From the NCBI GenBank assembly GCA_017480185.1, contig JAFVBC010000019.1, positions 1-64,000 on the forward strand: a stretch of 64,000 bases of DNA. Reading direction: 5' to 3'. Source of the stretch: Bacteroidales bacterium. Its GTDB lineage: Bacteria > Bacteroidota > Bacteroidia > Bacteroidales > P3. A program made the translations under genes and the position numbers. Of this stretch, positions 23,991 to 31,859 are shown one piece after another. The first letter of the stretch is position 1. The number at the start of each line of letters is the position of its first letter. The notes beneath the pieces were generated by a model. It searched no databases. It was not told the origin of the DNA and saw only the letters and a program-made list of their open reading frames with translations.

Positions 23991-25139
23991 ATGACCCTTG
24001 CATTCATACCCGTACGTGGGGGAAGTAAGTCGATACCCCTAAAAAACATCCGTCTGCTGTGCGGCAAGCCACTTGTGTGCTGGAACATAGAGGCGCTGGA
24101 AGCCTGCCCACTGGTCGACCGCATTGTGGTGGCCACCGACTCCGACCGCATAGAAGAGGCGGTGGTGGCAGGCCACTACGCCAAGACCGAAATATACCAC
24201 CGCAGCCCCAAGAACGCCCAAGACACATCGTCGACCGAAAGCGTCATGTTGGAATACATTGAAAACATGCCCCTTGCCGACGACGATATATTTATGTTGG
24301 TGCAAGCCACATCGCCCCTCACCGCCACCACCCACTTCCAAGAAGCGCTGACCACCTATGCATCGGGTAGCTACGATTCGATGCTAACGTGCGTCCCCTT
24401 TACACGCTTTCTTTGGAATAAAGATGGCTCATCAAAGAACTACGACTACCGTCATCGTCCACGCCGTCAAGACTTTGAGGGCGAAATGATGGAGAACGGT
24501 GCATTTTATATCAGCACTGTCGGTGCAATAAAAGAGTCGGGCAATCGCTTGAGTGGCAGAATAGGCATCTATGCCATGCCCCCCTACACAGCCACCGAGA
24601 TTGACGAACCCGACGACTGGCCTGTGATCGAGGCACTGATGCGTAAGTATAGGCTGCCGTCGGCCACATCATCGACAATAAAACTGTTCTTAAGCGATGT
24701 TGATGGGGTGCTCACCGACGCTGGGATGTACTATTCTGAACAGGGCGATGAACTGAAAAAGTTCAACACTCACGACGGTATGGGATTCAACATACTGTCG
24801 CAACATGGCATCAAAACCGGCATCATCACCAGCGAAGATACGGCGATGGTGGCACGAAGGGCAAAAAAATTGCACATTGATTTTCTGCGTCAAGGACAGA
24901 AATATGGGGGAAAGTTGCAAGCTGCCATCGAGATATGTCGAGAGTTGGGTATAACCCTGGCAGAAACTGCCTATATTGGCGACGACATCAACTGCTATGA
25001 GTTGCTCTCGGCCGTTGGGATTGCCGCCTGCCCGTCCGATGCCGTAGGCAAAGTTAAAGCCATACCGGGCATACACATCATGAGCCTAAAAGGCGGCGAA
25101 GGTGCAGTGCGCGAGTTTATTGAAACATGCATAATATAA
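23991..25139 (+). CDS. neuA: CMP-nonulosonate synthetase fused to KdsC-like HAD phosphatase
   Basis: The protein has 382 residues. Residues 1-222 are a CMP-sialic acid/KDN synthetase: FIPVRGGSKSIPLKNIRLLC, IVVATDSDRI, QDTSSTESVMLEYI, LVQATSPL and the late DEPDDWP. Residues about 229-382 are a KdsC/8-kDa-type HAD phosphatase with the nucleophile motif FLSDVDGVLTDAG (Asp236, Asp238), FNTHDGMGF, GIITSED, and AYIGDDINCYELL. This two-domain layout also occurs in animal CMAS. The phosphatase half suggests the upstream synthase makes a 9-phosphate that is dephosphorylated before CMP activation; that link is inference. The cytoplasmic enzyme lies between the synthase (1-nt gap) and the putative sialyltransferase (1-nt gap). 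Confidence 0.88.
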   Translation: MTLAFIPVRGGSKSIPLKNIRLLCGKPLVCWNIEALEACPLVDRIVVATDSDRIEEAVVAGHYAKTEIYHRSPKNAQDTSSTESVMLEYIENMPLADDDIFMLVQATSPLTATTHFQEALTTYASGSYDSMLTCVPFTRFLWNKDGSSKNYDYRHRPRRQDFEGEMMENGAFYISTVGAIKESGNRLSGRIGIYAMPPYTATEIDEPDDWPVIEALMRKYRLPSATSSTIKLFLSDVDGVLTDAGMYYSEQGDELKKFNTHDGMGFNILSQHGIKTGIITSEDTAMVARRAKKLHIDFLRQGQKYGGKLQAAIEICRELGITLAETAYIGDDINCYELLSAVGIAACPSDAVGKVKAIPGIHIMSLKGGEGAVREFIETCII

Positions 25140-25140
25140 A

Positions 25141-26157
25141 ATGAAGCACGTCTTTGCAATAACAAGCCACCTCACAATGGCAATTGCCGACCGCATCGTG
25201 TCGGCGTTCGGCATTGAACAGGGCTGTGTGGTGCTGTTGCTATTGCGCGACTATCGTGTTCCAGCGACATTTGCAAAGACCTATCGAAACACCATCAGCA
25301 CATCATATAACGTCGACATTGACCGTGGCAGAGTGTTTGCTGGAGCAAACCTGGCAAAGACAAAGCGCAACATAGCAGAGTTTGACAGCCTTGTTGATGC
25401 TGCCATCGGTGCCGAACAATTTGTGTGGTACACCCCCGTCTGCTCCAACGACATTTGTAGCCTCATGGTAACAAAGCCCAATTGTGTGGGCTACTATGTA
25501 ACCGAAGATGGCTTTGCATCCTACCGAGACTACAATCCACAGACGTTTACAGGGCTGCGATGGGTGGTGTATAGATGTGTGCTAAAACCCTTTTTTCACC
25601 GTCTTTTTGCAGTGAAAAACCATTTCATCGAGACAGCACATCCAAAGTTCAAAGGGTGCATAGCCACGTCGGAACGCTGTTTCCCACTGCACAAGCATTG
25701 TCTGCAGGTGGTTGGAAGCCCCTTTAAGGCAGTGATGCCTGCCTTTGAGGTTGATGCTGTGGTGTCGGTAGACCCGCTATATCAGTTTATTTCCTTGACA
25801 CAAGCCGAGGAGTACTATCGGCAACTGGGGGCGTTTGTGGCGGAGAAGAAACAGTATAAGCATGTGAAATATAAGATGCACCCCCGTTTTAACGCAGCCA
25901 ACAATGCACAACACCGACGAGAATACCTTGAGCTGGTGAACCGCTATCTGCCACATGCCGAGCCTCTTGACTCCGACGTGGTGCTGGAAGAATTGCTGGC
26001 AGCCACGAAAGCCGACTTTTATTCATGCAACTCGTCGGTAGCCCTCTACGCTGCACCGATGGGATGCAGGTGCTATAATCTCAATTGTTTGCTCGAAGGC
26101 ACTTCGGCGTTTGAGCACAGTAGCATAATGGAAGAACTGACAGAAAAGATTATATAA
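25141..26157 (+). CDS. Putative sialyltransferase-like protein
   Basis: The 338-residue protein has no signal peptide and I do not recognise a precise family. Three motifs appear in the order and spacing seen in bacterial GT-B sialyltransferases (GT38, GT52 and GT80 groups). These are an acidic-acidic-Gly motif in YYVTEDGFASY (Glu122-Asp123-Gly124), an HP motif in YKMHPRFN (His247-Pro248), and a serine pair in SCNSSVALYA (Ser298-Ser299). In those families the acidic residue is the base, and His and Ser bind CMP. With a CMP-nonulosonate synthetase directly upstream, transfer of a nonulosonic acid onto a surface glycan is the natural reading. It begins 1 nt after the neuA stop and shares one base with the next gene. 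An unrelated capsule protein is the alternative. Confidence 0.65.
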   Translation: MKHVFAITSHLTMAIADRIVSAFGIEQGCVVLLLLRDYRVPATFAKTYRNTISTSYNVDIDRGRVFAGANLAKTKRNIAEFDSLVDAAIGAEQFVWYTPVCSNDICSLMVTKPNCVGYYVTEDGFASYRDYNPQTFTGLRWVVYRCVLKPFFHRLFAVKNHFIETAHPKFKGCIATSERCFPLHKHCLQVVGSPFKAVMPAFEVDAVVSVDPLYQFISLTQAEEYYRQLGAFVAEKKQYKHVKYKMHPRFNAANNAQHRREYLELVNRYLPHAEPLDSDVVLEELLAATKADFYSCNSSVALYAAPMGCRCYNLNCLLEGTSAFEHSSIMEELTEKII

Positions 26158-27167
26158 TGGTAAAGGTCTCGGTGGTACTGCCCGTTTACGGGGTTGAAGA
26201 ATATATCGAAGCGTGTGTCGACTCGTTGCTGAAACAGACGCTCGACGATGTGGAGTTTCTGTTTGTTGACGATTGTGGGCCCGACAAAAGCATTGCGTTG
26301 GCGAAAGCTGCCGTGGCCGGACATGCCAGAGAGTCGCAATTTCGTTTTCTGCAACCACCGCATAACTTGGGGGCAGGCATGGCGCGAAACTATGGCATGG
26401 AAGCTGCCACGGGCGAATATGTGGCTTTTATTGACCCCGATGATACGGTTGAGCCCAACATGCTTGAACTGCTCTACACAAAGGCAAAACAAACGGATAG
26501 CGACCTTTGCTGTTGCTATATGCGCAAGTGTTACCCCGACGGAACACAGGGCGAGGATATGATGAACCCACATGTGGGCGACGGACAACTGACACACGAC
26601 AAACGTGCCTTTGTGTTGACACACTATGTGTCGCTCTTTGCATCGATGATTTATCGTCGCAGTTTCTTGAATGAACAGAATATTCGTTTCCCAGAGGATC
26701 GTGCTGCCGACGATAGTTTCTTTGTGTCGTGTGCATGGATGACGGCGCAAAGTGTGGCCTATGTCGACCTGCCGCTGTACCACTACTTGATACGGCCAGG
26801 CTCGGTTACGACCACCCTTGACAGCGATAAGTACAAAAAACGGTTGGCGGTGTTTGCCAAGTTGATGAAATATGCAGAGGAGCACGGTGTGCGCAACGAG
26901 TTTGCAGCCGAGGTGGATTATATGTACATCAAGAAAGGCTACCTATCGTCGGTTGCAAACTACATAAGAAACAGTCGCAAACCGCAAAGTAGCACCTACG
27001 AAATCATTCACAGCGAGTTGCTCTCGCAAGTGCCCAACTATATTCACAACCGCTACTACCGCCGAAACTATGCAATGCGCATGCTGGTGTGGTTGACGCG
27101 ACGTTGCCCAATGGTGGCAACACCTGTGTGGCGATGGTATATCAAAAAACGAAACATCATTAGCTGA
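26157..27167 (+). CDS. Family 2 glycosyltransferase
   Basis: The 336-residue GT-A enzyme starts VKVSVVLPVYGVEEYIEACV, with LFVDDCGPDKS (about 35-45), NLGAGMARNYGMEAATGEYV and the metal-binding AFIDPDDTVEPN (DPDD at 93-96). SMIYRRSFLNEQNIRF and DDSFF near 180-200 complete a GT2 pattern typical of polysaccharide and LPS assembly. It transfers one sugar from a nucleotide-sugar to a lipid- or glycan-linked acceptor at the cytoplasmic face; donor and acceptor are not predictable. The start ATG shares one base with the preceding stop (TAATG), indicating tight coupling in the operon. Confidence 0.92.
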   Translation: MVKVSVVLPVYGVEEYIEACVDSLLKQTLDDVEFLFVDDCGPDKSIALAKAAVAGHARESQFRFLQPPHNLGAGMARNYGMEAATGEYVAFIDPDDTVEPNMLELLYTKAKQTDSDLCCCYMRKCYPDGTQGEDMMNPHVGDGQLTHDKRAFVLTHYVSLFASMIYRRSFLNEQNIRFPEDRAADDSFFVSCAWMTAQSVAYVDLPLYHYLIRPGSVTTTLDSDKYKKRLAVFAKLMKYAEEHGVRNEFAAEVDYMYIKKGYLSSVANYIRNSRKPQSSTYEIIHSELLSQVPNYIHNRYYRRNYAMRMLVWLTRRCPMVATPVWRWYIKKRNIIS

Positions 27168-27172
27168 TATTT

Positions 27173-28417
27173 ATGGATTTAATTGTGGGAGGAGGCATCT
27201 CTGGCCTCTCTTATGCGGCTGCACGCAAGGACAACTATCTGCTCATCGAAGCCGACCAGCAATTGGGTGGCTATTGTAAGACGGTGAGGCAAGACGGTTT
27301 TGTGTGGGACTATTCGGGGCATTTCTTTCATTTTCAGCACCCCGAATTGCGCGATTTTGTGATGCAGAACATCGCCGACGATGAAATGCTCACGGTTGAG
27401 AAGCACACACAGATACTTTATGGCGACAGGCACATCGACTTTCCCTTTCAGATGAATATTCACCAGTTGCCACAAGAGGAGTTTATCGATTGTCTCTACG
27501 ACCTCTTTACCGCCAATCCCGATGCCGATACCGACAGCTTTAAGGGTATGTTGTATGCAAAATTTGGCCGTTCGATAGCAGAGAAGTTTCTAATTCCCTA
27601 CAACACAAAACTATATGCCACCGACTTGGATAGGCTTGATAAAGATGCCATGGGGCGTTTTTTCCCCTACGCCAATAAGGAGCAGATTGTGCGCAACTTC
27701 CGTCAAGCAAGGGGGTACTCATATAACGCCACGTTTCTTTATCCGCGAGAGGGGTGCATGAGGATTGTGGATTCGATAGCATCGCACGTTGACAGTAGCC
27801 GAGTGTCGATGCAAGAAACGCTGCTGTCGGTTGATACCGAGCGGCACCTGGCATTCACCAACCGCCGAAACCTGCACTACGACCGCCTCATTTCGACCAT
27901 GCCGCTACCCAAGTTGCTGGATATATGTGGCATGGAATACAACAAGTCGGCCTACACATGGAATAAGGTTTTGGTTCTCAATTTGGGGTTCGACAGCAAA
28001 GGGCCCGAGCGGGTAAACAACTGGATATATGTGCCCGAGAGCCGTTACCTATTCTACAGGGTTGGGTTCTACGATAACATAATTGGCCAAAACCGTACGT
28101 CGTTGTATGTGGAGATTGGGTTTGCCCAAGATCAACCCATTGGCGACATAAATAACTTACTCAAATCCACGCTGAATGATTTGGAGCAAGCTGGCATAAT
28201 AAATGGGCAACGATTGGTGGCATGGCACTATGTGGTGATGAACCCAGCCTATGTGCACATCACCAAGCAGGCCGAGATTGACAAGGCTATGCGAATGCAG
28301 CAATTGGCCGAGAGGGGTATATACTCGATTGGTCGATATGGTGAGTGGAAGTACTGCTCGCTGGAAGACAATATCTTCGACGCATTTCAGCTGGCAAACA
28401 GGCTTGAGAAAAAGTGA
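27173..28417 (+). CDS. FAD-dependent oxidoreductase, amine oxidase / UDP-galactopyranose mutase-like
   Basis: The 414-residue protein starts with the Rossmann dinucleotide loop MDLIVGGGISGLSYAAA, followed by LLIEADQQLGGYCKTVRQDG and WDYSGHFFHF. The middle has IPYNTKLYATDLDRLDKDAM and ATFLYPREGCMRIVDSI, and it ends with IYSIGRYGEWKYCSLEDNIF. This pattern belongs to the NAD(P)/FAD amine-oxidase superfamily (COG1232-like), members of which are common in surface-glycan loci and related to UDP-galactopyranose mutase. The substrate is unknown. It is the last gene of the operon, 5 nt after the GT2 gene. I see no obvious terminator in the 93 nt before etfB, so read-through into etfBA is possible. Confidence 0.75.
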   Translation: MDLIVGGGISGLSYAAARKDNYLLIEADQQLGGYCKTVRQDGFVWDYSGHFFHFQHPELRDFVMQNIADDEMLTVEKHTQILYGDRHIDFPFQMNIHQLPQEEFIDCLYDLFTANPDADTDSFKGMLYAKFGRSIAEKFLIPYNTKLYATDLDRLDKDAMGRFFPYANKEQIVRNFRQARGYSYNATFLYPREGCMRIVDSIASHVDSSRVSMQETLLSVDTERHLAFTNRRNLHYDRLISTMPLPKLLDICGMEYNKSAYTWNKVLVLNLGFDSKGPERVNNWIYVPESRYLFYRVGFYDNIIGQNRTSLYVEIGFAQDQPIGDINNLLKSTLNDLEQAGIINGQRLVAWHYVVMNPAYVHITKQAEIDKAMRMQQLAERGIYSIGRYGEWKYCSLEDNIFDAFQLANRLEKK

Positions 28418-28510
28418 ATGACTTTGCAATAAAGCGCCTTTGCATGCGTTAAAGAACGGTGCCGACAGGTGGCTTGAATTTGAAAGAAATAACATCATAA
28501 CATATATTGT

Positions 28511-29398
28511 ATGAAATTGAGAATCGTAGTGCTTGCCAAGCAGGTGCCTGATACACGCAACGTTGGCAAGGATGCCATGACTGCAGAAGGCACGGTCAAC
28601 CGTGCTGCTTTGCCAGCTATTTTCAATCCAGAAGACATGAATGCCCTTGAGCAGGCCTTGCGCCTAAAGGAACAGATGCCCGATGTTGAGGTGGGCTTGC
28701 TGACCATGGGGCCGCCACGCGCTGGCGAGATTATCCGCGAAGGTCTTTACCGCGGTGCCGATACAGGCTGGCTACTCACAGACCGTCTATTTGCTGGTGC
28801 CGATACATTGGCCACCAGTTATGCACTCAGTGCAGCAATAAAGAAGATTGGCAACGTAGACCTTGTGATTGGTGGCCGTCAGGCCATTGACGGCGACACA
28901 GCTCAAGTCGGGCCGCAGGTGGCTCAGAAACTGGGGTTGAATCAAGTTACCTACGCTGAAGAGATAGTTGAAATAAAGGAAGATGCAGTCAGTGGTAAGC
29001 GTACGGCCGTTATTAGAAGGATAATAGACGGTGGTGTGGAGGTTGTCGAAGCCCCATTGCCATTGGTGGTAACCGTTAATGGATCGGCTGCCGAATGCCG
29101 TCCGCAAAACGCTAAACTTGTCATGAAATACAAGTATGCCGCTTGCCCAGCCGAGATAACAGCCGAAGACACACGTCAATCCCTGCGCCAAGAACGCCCC
29201 TACTTGATGCTCAACCAATGGAGCGTAGCCGACGTTGATGGCGACGCATCGCAGTGCGGTATGAGCGGTAGCCCAACAAAGGTTAAGGAGGTGCAAAGCA
29301 TTGCTTTCCAAGCCAAAGAGAGTAAAACCCTCACCGCTGCCGACGATGACCTCAACGGCCTTATCGTAGAATTGTTGAATGACAAAATAATCGGATAG
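28511..29398 (+). CDS. etfB: Electron transfer flavoprotein subunit beta
   Basis: The 295-residue protein has the EtfB/FixA pattern: LRIVVLAKQVPDTRNVGKDA, NPEDMNALEQALRLKE, TMGPPRAGEIIREGLYRGAD, VIGGRQAIDGDTAQVGPQVA and LPLVVTVNGSAAECRPQNAK. It carries the AMP site and pairs with EtfA to accept electrons from acyl-CoA dehydrogenases. etfA begins 2 nt after its stop. The natural partner in this window is the acyl-CoA dehydrogenase at 19137-20855. It is slightly longer than the 250-260 residue E. coli-type subunit, as usual in this phylum. No clear promoter is seen. Confidence 0.95.
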   Translation: MKLRIVVLAKQVPDTRNVGKDAMTAEGTVNRAALPAIFNPEDMNALEQALRLKEQMPDVEVGLLTMGPPRAGEIIREGLYRGADTGWLLTDRLFAGADTLATSYALSAAIKKIGNVDLVIGGRQAIDGDTAQVGPQVAQKLGLNQVTYAEEIVEIKEDAVSGKRTAVIRRIIDGGVEVVEAPLPLVVTVNGSAAECRPQNAKLVMKYKYAACPAEITAEDTRQSLRQERPYLMLNQWSVADVDGDASQCGMSGSPTKVKEVQSIAFQAKESKTLTAADDDLNGLIVELLNDKIIG

Positions 29399-29399
29399 C

Positions 29400-30422
29400 A
29401 TGAATAACGTATTCGTATACATAGAGATAGAAGGCACCGAGGTGCGTGAAGTGAGTCAAGAACTGCTCACCAAGGGTCGTAAATTGGCCAACCAACTTGG
29501 TGTTGAGTTGCACGCCGTAGTGATAGGCTCTGGCATAAAGGGCAATGTTGAGAATCAGATACTTCCCTACGGTGTTGACAAACTGTTTGTGTTTGATGGT
29601 GATGGGTTGTTTCCGTATACCTCGGCTCCACATACCGACATTGTAGTTACCCTATTCAAAGAAGAGCAACCACAGATATGCCTTATGGGCGCAACTGTCA
29701 TTGGTCGCGACCTGGGTCCGCGCGTAAGTAGCAGCCTAACAAGTGGTCTCACTGCCGACTGTACGCAGCTTGAGATTGGGCCCTATGAGGACAAGAAGAC
29801 GGGTAAGATCTACGACAATTTGCTTTATCAGATACGTCCAGCATTTGGTGGAAATATTGTTGCTACCATTGTTAACCCCGACCATCGTCCACAAATGGCC
29901 ACCGTGCGCAGTGGAGTGATGCAAAAAAACCTTTATGAGGGTGCCTACAGAGGTGAGGTTGTATACCCAGAGGTGGCAAAATACGTAAGCCCTGAAGCCT
30001 TTGTGGTAAAGGTATTAGACCACCATGTTGAGGCTGCTAAACATAACCTTAAAGGAGCACCCATTGTGGTTGCAGGCGGCTACGGTGTGGGAAGCAAGGA
30101 GGGATTCGACAGTCTGTTTGAATTGGCTCGTGTGTTGCACGGCGAAGTGGGTGGCAGTCGTGCAGCTGTAGATGCAGGGTGGATTGATAACGATCGTCAG
30201 ATAGGTCAAACAGGCATCACCGTTCATCCAAAAGTATACATAGCATGTGGCATAAGCGGTCAGATACAGCACATTGCCGGTATGCAGGATAGTGGCATCA
30301 TTATCAGTATTAACTCCGATCCAGATGCCCCAATCAATAAAATTGCCGACTACGTTATCACGGGTACTGTTGAAGAAGTGGTGCCTAAACTGATAAAATA
30401 CTACAGACAGAACAGCAAGTAA
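29400..30422 (+). CDS. etfA: Electron transfer flavoprotein subunit alpha
   Basis: The 340-residue protein begins NNVFVYIEIEGTEVREVSQE. The C-terminal FAD-binding domain is clear: VVAGGYGVGSKEGFDSLFEL, VGGSRAAVDAGWIDNDRQIG, QTGITVHPKVYIACGISGQI, and INSDPDAPINKIADYVITGT. It carries the FAD of the EtfAB heterodimer in the cytoplasm and moves electrons from acyl-CoA dehydrogenases to an acceptor such as a quinone oxidoreductase. It is coupled to etfB with a 1-nt gap and followed about 130 nt later by a terminator. No bifurcating-type residues were assessed. Confidence 0.95.
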   Translation: MNNVFVYIEIEGTEVREVSQELLTKGRKLANQLGVELHAVVIGSGIKGNVENQILPYGVDKLFVFDGDGLFPYTSAPHTDIVVTLFKEEQPQICLMGATVIGRDLGPRVSSSLTSGLTADCTQLEIGPYEDKKTGKIYDNLLYQIRPAFGGNIVATIVNPDHRPQMATVRSGVMQKNLYEGAYRGEVVYPEVAKYVSPEAFVVKVLDHHVEAAKHNLKGAPIVVAGGYGVGSKEGFDSLFELARVLHGEVGGSRAAVDAGWIDNDRQIGQTGITVHPKVYIACGISGQIQHIAGMQDSGIIISINSDPDAPINKIADYVITGTVEEVVPKLIKYYRQNSK

Positions 30423-30554
30423 TGCTGGCAAATATCTTACGCCACGATATTCATAACAGGATAATCTTGCTCTCTGCATGCAGGATGTAGTTGGTGAGCG
30501 CGGTGTAAGAGTGCAGAACGAAATGTACCCTTTTTGAGACATAAACGCATACAT
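30423..30554. other. Spacer between etfA and its terminator
   Basis: About 130 bases without an open frame of coding character or a recognised RNA. The rest of the etfA-to-MORN gap holds the terminator at 30555-30592, an AT-rich stretch, and the -7 box at 30766-30773. Confidence 0.5.
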
Positions 30555-30592
30555 AAAAAGAGCGTTGCACGTTTTGCAACGCTCTTTTTTTA
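30555..30592 (+). terminator. Intrinsic terminator downstream of etfBA
   Basis: Stem AAAAAGAGCGTTGCA (30555-30569) with TGCAACGCTCTTTTTTT and a short CGTTT loop. Confidence 0.88.
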
Positions 30593-30765
30593 TCATCTAT
30601 ATGGCTTTTAAGCAGTTTTCTCAAATATCACATCATAGCAGGATGGGCGATACCCATATTGTGGTATTTGCTAAAAGGTATTGCCCTCAACCACATAAAT
30701 AAAGGCTTTGGACTCATAATATTCATTGGTTCATAATTAGTAAATCCCTTTTTAGCAAAAAAATG

Positions 30766-30773
30766 TATCTTTG
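30766..30773 (+). promoter_or_regulatory. Putative -7 promoter box of the MORN protein / mtaB unit
   Basis: TATCTTTG (TAnnTTTG) lies 36 nt before the ATG at 30809 and 15 nt before the ATG at 30788. Transcription would start about 30780, which favours the 30809 start. Confidence 0.6.
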
Positions 30774-30808
30774 CACTCTGACACGTAATGTCAAAAAGTT
30801 TGCCAAAG

Positions 30809-31846
30809 ATGAAAAAAACACTGCTGATGATAGTAGCCGCCTTGGTGGTGGCCAGTCCGATGGTTGACGCTCAAAACAAGATTGACAAGCAAGGTCGTCG
30901 ACAAGGGCACTGGATGCGTACCGATAAAGACGGAGCAAAGATATTCGAAGGTACATTCAAAGACGGCCTTGAGACGGGTGTATTCACCTACTATTATCAC
31001 GACGGCAACGTTCGCATGCGCAACACATATATCGTGCCGGGCAAAGTGTGCCGACATGAAGCTTTCGACGAACAGGGACATCTGTTGGCCGATGGATACT
31101 ACAATCAGCGCAATCGCGACAGCATTTGGCACTTCTATGCCACCGACGGGCGTTTGGTGAAACAAGCAGCCTACCGCATGGGCGTGAAACACGGCCAACA
31201 CATTGTGTTTAACCAAACGGGCGACACAGCCGAAGTAGCCACATGGAGCGATAATCGTCGCCACGGCAGGTGGTGGAAACGGATAGGCAAAAACGGATAT
31301 ATCACCGCCACGTATATTAAGGGAGGCATCGAGGGTCGTCTGGTGGAATACGACGAGCACAACAAGTTGACAAGGGAGGGTTTCTATGAGGACGGTTACA
31401 AGCACGGCTCGTATAGATACTATGAAAACGGAGACTTGACCATTGACGAGCAATGGCAACACGGAATGATGCTCGACCGTCGCATTCGGTTGCTGCTTCC
31501 CGAGGCCGAATTTGTATCAATCCACGACATTGTTTGCATCGTACCCCAAGGTAAGAACCGAGTGATTTTCTATTTGAGCGATGGTAGTAAAAAGGTGAGT
31601 AGAGAAAATCCCGACCTTGTATTTGAACGTATTGGTAACGAATTGTTTGCCACAGCCAATAGTAAAAGTCGGATTGTTGTGGCGACACACAATGTACAAG
31701 GCTTGGGGGCTGACAATGAAGGTCGAGAAATACTACTGCTTGATCCTCAACCCGACATCAATATTTATCCTGATGAAGACGGTCTTAAAATGGTGCAAAG
31801 CAGAAGTTACGAAGACAGCTCGCCCCTTGACCAGCTGACCCGATAG
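30809..31846 (+). CDS. Exported MORN-repeat protein
   Basis: The 345-residue protein has a signal peptide (MKKTLLMIVAALVVASPMVD, cut near DAQ). MORN_2-type repeats follow through about residue 220: DKQGRRQGHWMRTDKDGAKI, EGTFKDGLETGVFTYYYHDG, YEDGYKHGSYRYYENGDLT and others. The last 120 residues carry no motif I know. Such beta-hairpin repeat proteins are common in Bacteroidota and usually lack a defined role; some act as structural or binding modules. The location is periplasm or outer surface by inference. mtaB starts 13 nt after its stop, so they may share a transcript without a clear functional tie. ATG 30788 would add seven residues. Confidence 0.8.
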   Translation: MKKTLLMIVAALVVASPMVDAQNKIDKQGRRQGHWMRTDKDGAKIFEGTFKDGLETGVFTYYYHDGNVRMRNTYIVPGKVCRHEAFDEQGHLLADGYYNQRNRDSIWHFYATDGRLVKQAAYRMGVKHGQHIVFNQTGDTAEVATWSDNRRHGRWWKRIGKNGYITATYIKGGIEGRLVEYDEHNKLTREGFYEDGYKHGSYRYYENGDLTIDEQWQHGMMLDRRIRLLLPEAEFVSIHDIVCIVPQGKNRVIFYLSDGSKKVSRENPDLVFERIGNELFATANSKSRIVVATHNVQGLGADNEGREILLLDPQPDINIYPDEDGLKMVQSRSYEDSSPLDQLTR

Positions 31847-31859
31847 AGGTTAGCCTTGA

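Noticed and set aside
22997-24151. Long minus-strand open frame opposite the neuB/neuA genes
   Set aside because: It lies antisense to two clearly recognised enzymes and its translation has no family character; it is a codon-usage shadow.
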